The translations under genes and the position numbers were made by a program. The notes under the pieces were generated by a model. The model searched no databases. It was not told where the DNA came from and worked only from the letters and a program-made list of their open reading frames with translations. A stretch of DNA of 64,000 nt from Vibrio salinus (GTDB lineage Bacteria > Pseudomonadota > Gammaproteobacteria > Enterobacterales > Vibrionaceae), in assembly GCF_021272385.1 (NCBI RefSeq), contig NZ_JAJSDZ010000005.1, positions 372,001 through 436,000 of the forward strand. Direction: 5' to 3'. Of this stretch, positions 58,469-64,000 are shown piece by piece. Within the stretch, counting starts at the first letter, position 1. Every line of letters starts with the position of its first letter.

Positions 58469-61261
58469 ATGTCCAAGTATTCTATTTTATCTTTACTGGC
58501 CAGTCTGCTATTTCTAACCGCATGTAATGGGACTTCAAACGATAAAATCGCTAGTGATAACAATTGGAAACATCATTCATTGCCTAATGGTATGAAATAC
58601 CATTTTTTCTACAAGAAAAATGAACCTGTAGAATTACGCCTTTTAGTCCATACGGGAAGTGTTCAGGAAACAGAAAAACAATCAGGTTATGCTCACTTTC
58701 TGGAACATATGGCCTTTAACGGAAGTAAGCATTACAAAGGAAATGCTATTGTTTCTGAGCTTGAAAAAACGGGCTTAGAATTTGGTCCAGACATGAATGC
58801 ATTTACAACTTATGATCTCACAAGCTATAAACTTTCTCTACCTGATGATGCACACATGGACAAAGCCCTAACTTGGTTCAGGGATATTGGTGACGGCTTA
58901 AATTTAGATAAAACTCAAATTGAGGCAGAAAAAGGCGTTGTACTTGGTGAAATGAGAATTTCCAGGCCAAAAGAAGAGCCATTTAGTGAACAGATGTACC
59001 ATTTTGTCATCAAAAATACCATTTTGGATAAACATGATGTCCTTGGTTCGGAAAAAAGTATCAAACAGCTCGATCCTGAACAGCTGACCAAGTTTTATCG
59101 TAAATGGTATATACCCAATAATTCTGAACTGTTAATAACCGGAGATTTTGATCTATCTCGAGCAGATAAACTTGTAACCACTACATTTTCAAGCTGGAAA
59201 TCAAGACCTATAGATCATAGAAATCTGTCTGAAATTTCTCATCTTCAGCATTTTCCAGCCAAAATGTTTGTACTTCCACAAGGCAGTCCTTCTCTACTTG
59301 ACCTGACTTTCCCTGCAGGCATGTCGTATTACAAAACACTAACAGATCAACGACAAGAAATGCTGAATACTCTGATAAATAACCTGATAACCCGCCGTTT
59401 AAAGAATCGAGCTATTGAGAAAAAAATTGAGTACTCACGCATCGAAGCGGATGCCGCTAATATCGAAAATATTCAGTACAACTTTATTGATATCGATTTT
59501 TCTGAAGAAAAACGTACTGAAATACAACACTTTTTAGCTACAGAATTAGCAAACCTTAGAGACTATGGTATTTCACAAGCTGAACTTGATACCGCCCTTG
59601 CACCTTACCGCACCAGACTGGAAAATATTGATGCTCTATGGAAGAAAAAAACATCACAGGAAATAATAGAAGACCAAGAATATGCTCTGGCAACCAATGA
59701 AACTTATCAGTCGAAGAACAGTTACAGGGAAAATCTTCATCTATTCCTTAAAAAGGTAGATATTAAACACCTAAACCAGAAGCTAAAACAGCAGTTAAGC
59801 AGTCAGCAGCATTTAAATGTCTTTGCTCTCCCTACCGAAAAAGCAAAAAAAATCGACCGTGATACATGGCTTGAAAATAACAACAAAGAATTCGTATTTA
59901 CGATGTCTCAGTCAGGTCACCAACTTGAGGATAAGAAAATTGTTGATAGATTGATTTTACCGAAAGCTCCCGGGAAAATAGTAACCGCCAACGATGATAA
60001 AAAGAATAACTTATATCGATGGAAACTGGGAAATGGTATTGAGGTGTGGCTCAAAAGAGAGCCTAAGGCAGCAAATAATATTTACCTTTCATATTTTGCT
60101 CAAGGAAGTGAATTGCTATTGCCGAAAAATTTGATACCCGCAATGGAAATGAGTTACGCCTCATATATGCGCAGCGGACTTTGTGGTTTGAATGCGGTTC
60201 AACTCAATGACTTTTTAACAAGAAATGACACCTCTTTATACCCACAGGTTGGTTTCGAGCAACGAGGCCTTTATCTCACAACTAACCAAAAACATTTAGA
60301 AACCGCCTTTTCACTTTTGCATCAGGCTGCAACAAATGCAAAATTGGATAGAACTCAATTTGATGCCGTAAAAAATAATCTAATACAAAAAAGGGAAGCT
60401 TATCTTCATAGCCCAGCAGGTCAATTCAGAGTTAAAATAAATACGGCTGTCTACGGCAAAAATACGTTTTATCAGCTATCTACACCCAAAGCATTACAGA
60501 ATGTTACAGCAGACCAAGTTGAAAAGGTATATCGACTATTATTTAGGCATGAAGACGATTTCAAACTGGTTATTGTGGCTGATATTGCTCCCAAAATTAT
60601 CACATCTTATTTGAAACGCTATGTGGCCAATATCAACTATATTTCAGGAAAATTATCAACCCGAGCAATTTCCCTTAGACAGATTAATGAAAACCTGATC
60701 GTCCCGGCATCCAATGAAGATTCAACTGTCTACGTTACTAGTTTCGCATCAAAACTTCCCCAACAGACCGATAAAGAGTTATTTTCTATAAAGCTGCTGA
60801 AAAAAATTATTGATACAAGAATGACGACAGAACTACGAGAAAAAGAAGGATTAGACTACTCTCCATATCTTGGATTCGGAAGTTCAAAGACATCAGGTAT
60901 TACAACGTTGTTCTTTACCTTGACAATAAATCCAGCAGATAAAAGTAAAGCTGAAAAAGCTGTAAATACTCTAATTTCTGATTTGACCAATGGCATAACT
61001 TCAGAGGAACTTGCAACAGCTAAAACTCAATTGCTGACAGAAATTAAACGCGATCAACATGATGTCTCAAAGCAGTTATCGCAACTTACATCATATCTTT
61101 CGGAAGACTACGATATAAACGCTTATACTCAACCACAAAACATTATTGCTCAGTTAACAACCAAAGACATAAATCAGACATGGGAAGCTCTTACCGGCAG
61201 AAATGCTCAACGACTAAATGCATTTCTTGTACATAAAAATTCGGATAAGCAAATCTACTAA
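58469..61261 (+). CDS. M16-family zinc metalloprotease lipoprotein
   Basis: 930 residues, the two-halved pitrilysin/PqqL-type M16 layout. Signal peptide with lipobox LTAC (Cys19), so probably a lipoprotein of the cell envelope. Inverted zinc motif His76-x2-Glu79-His80 in AHFLEHMAFNGS and downstream Glu154/Glu161 in EAEKGVVLGEMR complete the zinc site. The C-terminal half (about 500-930) is a second M16-like unit without a zinc motif, as expected. Visibly richer in A+T than the genes at 40-57 kb, and flanked by transposase remnants, so likely acquired. Substrate unknown; degrades peptides. Confidence 0.85.
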   Translation: MSKYSILSLLASLLFLTACNGTSNDKIASDNNWKHHSLPNGMKYHFFYKKNEPVELRLLVHTGSVQETEKQSGYAHFLEHMAFNGSKHYKGNAIVSELEKTGLEFGPDMNAFTTYDLTSYKLSLPDDAHMDKALTWFRDIGDGLNLDKTQIEAEKGVVLGEMRISRPKEEPFSEQMYHFVIKNTILDKHDVLGSEKSIKQLDPEQLTKFYRKWYIPNNSELLITGDFDLSRADKLVTTTFSSWKSRPIDHRNLSEISHLQHFPAKMFVLPQGSPSLLDLTFPAGMSYYKTLTDQRQEMLNTLINNLITRRLKNRAIEKKIEYSRIEADAANIENIQYNFIDIDFSEEKRTEIQHFLATELANLRDYGISQAELDTALAPYRTRLENIDALWKKKTSQEIIEDQEYALATNETYQSKNSYRENLHLFLKKVDIKHLNQKLKQQLSSQQHLNVFALPTEKAKKIDRDTWLENNNKEFVFTMSQSGHQLEDKKIVDRLILPKAPGKIVTANDDKKNNLYRWKLGNGIEVWLKREPKAANNIYLSYFAQGSELLLPKNLIPAMEMSYASYMRSGLCGLNAVQLNDFLTRNDTSLYPQVGFEQRGLYLTTNQKHLETAFSLLHQAATNAKLDRTQFDAVKNNLIQKREAYLHSPAGQFRVKINTAVYGKNTFYQLSTPKALQNVTADQVEKVYRLLFRHEDDFKLVIVADIAPKIITSYLKRYVANINYISGKLSTRAISLRQINENLIVPASNEDSTVYVTSFASKLPQQTDKELFSIKLLKKIIDTRMTTELREKEGLDYSPYLGFGSSKTSGITTLFFTLTINPADKSKAEKAVNTLISDLTNGITSEELATAKTQLLTEIKRDQHDVSKQLSQLTSYLSEDYDINAYTQPQNIIAQLTTKDINQTWEALTGRNAQRLNAFLVHKNSDKQIY

Positions 61262-61338
61262 ACAGTGATATAACCATTGCGAAAAATTTTAAGTGATAAC
61301 CTTTGCTAAAAGTACGCTCACTGAAAGCTTGTTAATAC

Positions 61339-61506
61339 TCATTTTGTTATAACGATGACAATGCCCAGATAGAAGCTTTTAAAATCACGCAGTTGAGACA
61401 AATGAAATGCGATAATGATAGTCATGATTTCGCTTTCAGACATCTGACCCTTGCGGTGACGTTTACGTTCACCGCTTTCAACCAGATTCCGGAACAGCAC
61501 TACACA
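61339..61506 (-). pseudogene. IS982-family transposase fragment
   Basis: On the minus strand a frame of 55 codons reads LFRNLVESGERKRHRKGQM, then SESEIMTIIIAFHLSQLRDFKSFYLG before hitting a stop at 61339-61341. The (S)ESEIMTIxIAFHxS-RxFKxFY pattern is that of the N-terminal part of IS982-family transposases. The ATG is missing and the catalytic DDE region is absent. The fragment runs straight into the first codon of the LprI-like gene at 61506. Confidence 0.65.
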
Positions 61507-62138
61507 TGAAACAAATAATTTTGATAATATTACTTACTATTAGCAGTAATATTGCAGCAGCTTCGTTTGATTGTTCTAAGGTTACTACATATGTTGAGAA
61601 GACAGTTTGTTCAGAGGAGCAACTGTCGGATATCGATTCCTCATTAAGTAATTACTACAACTCTTTATTATCTGATTTGAAAAAATATCCTAATGATAAA
61701 GGTAATAGTGAAATCGTTTCCTTTCAAAAATCTTGGTTGTCATATAGAAATCAATGTAAAACACCTAGCTGTATTTTTGATCTATACGCTCTTCAACTCT
61801 CTGATTTGTACAATAATCATGTGAGCATTGATGGAAAGTATACATATTTTACTCAGTTTAATACTGGTAAGTGGTTTCAATATGTTTTGAAATCATATGG
61901 AATCAAACGCGGTATTATATTTGGTCAAGCCGTTCAACTTCTCCAAAGAACAGGGTGGCACTTACAAAAAACAGAAGATGGTCAAGTAGCAAAGGACGGA
62001 GTGTTCTGTGGAAGCGGGTGGCAAGCAGTTTGCCATGTAACGTTCAAAAAAGCTCATAAACATTTCGAACTCATCGTATTTAAACCGGGTAATACATGGT
62101 TAGTCGATACCAATAATGGTGGTGTATATGCACAATAA
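61506..62138 (+). CDS. LprI-like secreted protein with extra C-terminal domain
   Basis: 210 residues. Signal peptide (about 1-19, cleavage near IAAA-SF), then an LprI-type domain (about 20-100) with the conserved SFDCSKVTTYVEKTVCSEEQLSDIDSSL opening (split), FQKSWLSYRNQC (about 79-90) and the last Cys, giving four cysteines. LprI domains occur in lysozyme-inhibitor lipoproteins of Mycobacterium and in secreted proteins of Proteobacteria. The C-terminal half (about 105-210) has no family I know, with two further Cys (CGSGWQAVCHV, about 177-187). A gene within an integron-cassette-like block; secreted to the periplasm or beyond. No ribosome-binding site, which is typical for cassettes. Confidence 0.7.
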   Translation: MKQIILIILLTISSNIAAASFDCSKVTTYVEKTVCSEEQLSDIDSSLSNYYNSLLSDLKKYPNDKGNSEIVSFQKSWLSYRNQCKTPSCIFDLYALQLSDLYNNHVSIDGKYTYFTQFNTGKWFQYVLKSYGIKRGIIFGQAVQLLQRTGWHLQKTEDGQVAKDGVFCGSGWQAVCHVTFKKAHKHFELIVFKPGNTWLVDTNNGGVYAQ

Positions 62139-62194
62139 AACCACATTAATTTATTATTTAGTCAACAACAAAAGCTACGGTGCACTTGGTGTTG

Positions 62195-62290
62195 AACTAA
62201 CAAGACGAACCAATTGACAAAATACATGTTACGAATTTTGGTTGCCAAAATGTCGCGCCATATATTTTGCAAATGTTCTATGCGTTAGCC
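62195..62290 (+). mobile_element. Integron attC recombination site
   Basis: About 96 bases with core site GTTAGCC at 62284-62290 and inverse core AACTAAC at 62195-62201. The outer arms pair: CTAAC-(A/G)..GAAC..TTG-CAAAATA-ATG on the left is the near reverse complement of CATATATTTTGC...TTC...GTTAG on the right. An inner hairpin ATTTTGG-TTG-CCAAAAT (about 62235-62251) forms the loop end. Length and structure fit attC sites of gene cassettes. It belongs to the LprI-like cassette; the dfr gene starts 13 bases beyond the cleavage point. Confidence 0.75.
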
Positions 62291-62302
62291 TCAGGAGGGG
62301 AA

Positions 62303-62776
62303 ATGAAAATATCCTTAATGGCAGCAGTGTCAGAAAATGGAGTGATCGGATCAGGTTTGGATATCCCCTGGCATGTCAAAGGAGGGCAACTCCTGTTCAA
62401 AGAGATGACTTATAATCAGTGGCTGTTGGTAGGCCGTAAAACTTTTGATTCAATGGGCAGGCTACCCAATCGAAAATACGCTGTTGTTACTCGTTCAGAA
62501 ATTACTTCAGATGACACTGACGTTCTCTACTTCACTAGCATTGAATCAGCGCTTGAGTACTTAGATCAAAGCACGGAGCACATTTTTGTTTCTGGTGGTG
62601 GTGAAATTTACAAGGCGTTAATAGAACAGGCGGATACAGTCCATCTCTCGGTAATTCACAAGAAAATTTCTGGCGATGTGTTTTTTCCAGAGCTACCAAA
62701 CAGCATGCAGCCAGTATTTGAGCAACACTTCAGTTCAAATGTTGATTACACATACCAAATTTGGCAAAAGGGCTAA
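62303..62776 (+). CDS. dfrA: DfrA-family dihydrofolate reductase with Gly at the catalytic Glu position
   Basis: 157 residues from the ATG at 62303 (AGGAGGGG upstream). [12 protein letters not shown] (about 12-23), [21 protein letters not shown] (split over about 35-55) and the C-terminal [13 protein letters not shown] match plasmid/cassette DfrA enzymes of the dfrA1/dfrA6 type, which make cells trimethoprim-resistant, rather than a chromosomal FolA. Where those have Lys-Gly-Glu28-Gln, this has Lys-Gly-Gly28-Gln (GGA GGG CAA). The lost Glu corresponds to E. coli Asp27, which is needed for substrate protonation, so activity is doubtful. The stop codon lies in a GGCTAAC core-like sequence at 62771-62777, as in dfrA1. 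Confidence 0.85.
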   Translation: MKISLMAAVSENGVIGSGLDIPWHVKGGQLLFKEMTYNQWLLVGRKTFDSMGRLPNRKYAVVTRSEITSDDTDVLYFTSIESALEYLDQSTEHIFVSGGGEIYKALIEQADTVHLSVIHKKISGDVFFPELPNSMQPVFEQHFSSNVDYTYQIWQKG

Positions 62777-63062
62777 CACATATAGAGGCTCTCTTACTGC
62801 AAACTCTCCACTTCCCATTGAATTTTTCCTTTAAATTTAAATAGTTAATAGGAATTTATCGGTTAACCCTGGGATGGAACTATTAAAGCCGAAGTGCTTA
62901 TTGCATTGGAACAGTAACAATAAGCTCTTAACGTGATATTTCGTTACGGACTATTATCGTCACTGTCGTGCTCGCTGTTATCTAGTAACGCGAAAATGTT
63001 CAAATTCGAGTTAATGAGGTTTTATTGTTCTCCTGCCAAGACCGGAAAAAACCTCACCCCTG
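62777..63062. other. Gap with truncated attC start and an inverted repeat
   Basis: 286 bases. Directly after dfrA comes GGCTAACACATATAGAGG, the start expected of its attC site, but no matching GTTRRRY right half was found, so the site looks cut. Further on TGAGGTTTT (63015-63023) and AAAACCTCA (63048-63056) form a nine-base inverted repeat before the ABC ATPase stop, possibly a terminator for it on the minus strand. Nothing else was recognised. Confidence 0.45.
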
Positions 63063-63887
63063 CTATTCTGTTGTCTCTTCCTGAGTCCAGAACGCATTTC
63101 TATCCAGATAATTTTGCAAAAACTGCTTTAATCTCGGAGGCTGTGCTCCCTGAAACAACTGCTTCGGCGATCCTTTTGCTAATATTTCACCTTTATCTAA
63201 AAAGACAACCGTATCCGCAACCTGAGCTGCAAAGCCCATTTCATGCGTCACAACGATCATGGTCATACCATCATTCGCCAGATCTTTCATGACCTGTAAC
63301 ACTTCCCCGACCAGTTCCGGATCCAGTGCCGAGGTCGGTTCATCAAACAACATAACCTGAGGCTCCATTGCCAATGCCCGGGCGATGGCGACCCTTTGCT
63401 GCTGCCCACCGGAAAGCTGAGCCGGATAGTGATCCGCCCTTTCCGATAACCCCACTTTTTTCAGTAATTCCCGGCCCTTTTGCCCGGCTTCCGCTCTCGG
63501 GATTTTTTTGACCCGAACTAACGCTTCTGAAACATTACCTAACGCTGTCATATGAGGCCATAAATTGAATTGCTGAAAGACCATTCCCATATTGCGCCGC
63601 ACCCGGTTCAACTCTTTAGCCGGGGCTAATTTACGGTAATCCGTATCATCGTTATACCCCAGCAATTCTCCGTCGATCAGCACGGTTCCACTTGAATACT
63701 GCTCTAAAAAGGCAATGCAGCGTAACAGTGTGCTTTTCCCCGACCCAGAAGGCCCGATAAGACAGACTACTTCAGACTGAGATACATTTAAATTAATGCC
63801 TTTTAAAACTTCATTATCACCAAAAGATTTCCCCATCGACTGAACTTGCACAATCGGATGTGGATGATTATCAGACTTCACTTCCAT
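63063..63887 (-). CDS. Polar amino acid ABC transporter ATPase (second system)
   Basis: 274 residues. Walker [10 protein letters not shown] (about 43-51), Q-loop VFQQFNLWPH (about 99-108), signature QLSGGQQQRVAIARAL, Walker [15 protein letters not shown]-loop VVTHEMG. Compared with other GlnQ-type ATPases it has a longer N-terminus (MEVKSDNHPHP...) and a polar tail (DRNAFWTQEETTE). The ATG lies just upstream of the stop of the permease gene at the right edge, so the two are translationally coupled. Different from the taurine-module ATPase in sequence, so probably another substrate. Confidence 0.92.
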   Translation of the reverse strand: MEVKSDNHPHPIVQVQSMGKSFGDNEVLKGINLNVSQSEVVCLIGPSGSGKSTLLRCIAFLEQYSSGTVLIDGELLGYNDDTDYRKLAPAKELNRVRRNMGMVFQQFNLWPHMTALGNVSEALVRVKKIPRAEAGQKGRELLKKVGLSERADHYPAQLSGGQQQRVAIARALAMEPQVMLFDEPTSALDPELVGEVLQVMKDLANDGMTMIVVTHEMGFAAQVADTVVFLDKGEILAKGSPKQLFQGAQPPRLKQFLQNYLDRNAFWTQEETTE

Positions 63888-63888
63888 G

Positions 63889-64000
63889 TTATCTTTCCAT
63901 ATATTTTCTCAGACGTTTCTCAGCTAACATGCCAAGACGCGATGTAACCTCAGCAAAAACCAGATAGGCAACCGAAAGTACAAATAATGTTTCTGCGTAC
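63889..64000 (-). CDS. ABC transporter permease (3' end, cut by window edge)
   Basis: Only the last 36 residues are in the window: YAETLFVLSVAYLVFAEVT, then RLGMLAEKRLRKYMER and a TAA at 63889-63891. A final transmembrane helix followed by a basic tail is the usual end of a PAAT-family permease. It lies one base from the ATPase start on the same strand, so it is the partner permease. Confidence 0.8.
   Translation of the reverse strand, partial: YAETLFVLSVAYLVFAEVTSRLGMLAEKRLRKYMER

Noticed and set aside
62303..62776. Chromosomal folA housekeeping dihydrofolate reductase
   Set aside because: Motifs ([14 protein letters not shown]-terminal YQIWQKG) and the attC core at both ends fit the DfrA cassette group, not FolA.

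Overview
The window reads as ordinary chromosomal DNA of a gamma-proteobacterium, most likely a member of the Vibrionaceae. The pointers are a FabV-type enoyl-ACP reductase with Tyr235/Lys244, a PanP-type aspartate 1-decarboxylase, HexR, a TfoX/Sxy-family protein, YbjL, LysO, and sequence resembling Vibrio integron attC repeats. The genus is an inference; no rRNA or tRNA gene was seen.

Layout. 1-2.1 kb: polar amino acid ABC transporter (minus strand; its ATPase runs off the left edge). 2.2-4.1 kb: a Cys/Met-metabolism PLP enzyme divergent from an Lrp/AsnC regulator. 4.1-5.1 kb: two small uncharacterised genes. 5.5-11 kb: a CUT1-type sugar ABC transporter (binding protein, two permeases, ATPase) followed by a secreted NUP-family nucleoside-binding protein. 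11-22 kb: accessory genes (Rob-like AraC regulator, DUF6765 protein, thioredoxin-like protein, two GNATs, two HAD phosphatases, DeoR and LysR regulators, 2H phosphoesterase, MFS and LysE exporters, PaiB). Within it lie a deletion remnant of a haloacid dehalogenase and an integron attC-like remnant. 22.5-42.6 kb: mainly core genes (ygiQ, serC, a DUF945 protein, a two-component pair, tfoX-like, HDOD, lysO, panP, hexR, Fe-dependent alcohol dehydrogenase, grxA, ybjL, fabV, ACC deaminase-like). 42.7-47.3 kb: histidine utilisation genes hutI-hutU-hutH, then a chemoreceptor and a DUF938 methyltransferase.

50.4-57.6 kb holds what I read as a taurine-nitrogen module. A polar-amino-acid-type ABC transporter and a taurine:pyruvate aminotransferase lie on the minus strand. 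A divergent MocR/TauR-like regulator and a short-chain dehydrogenase resembling the sulfoacetaldehyde reductase IsfD lie on the plus strand. Together these would import taurine, remove its amino group and reduce the sulfoacetaldehyde to isethionate. No Xsc, Pta or TauABC is present.

57.6-63.0 kb is an accessory island: a short orphan ORF, an IS110-like transposase fragment, an A+T-rich M16 metalloprotease lipoprotein, an IS982-like transposase fragment, an LprI-like secreted protein, a recognisable attC site, and a DfrA-family (trimethoprim-resistance type) dihydrofolate reductase. The DHFR has Gly at position 28, where relatives have the catalytic Glu. The window ends in a second polar amino acid ABC transporter (ATPase complete, permease cut by the right edge).

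All identifications rest on reading the translated sequence and recalled family features. No database search was run. Starts were moved from the longest open frame to the start with a ribosome-binding site or family-consistent N-terminus where stated.
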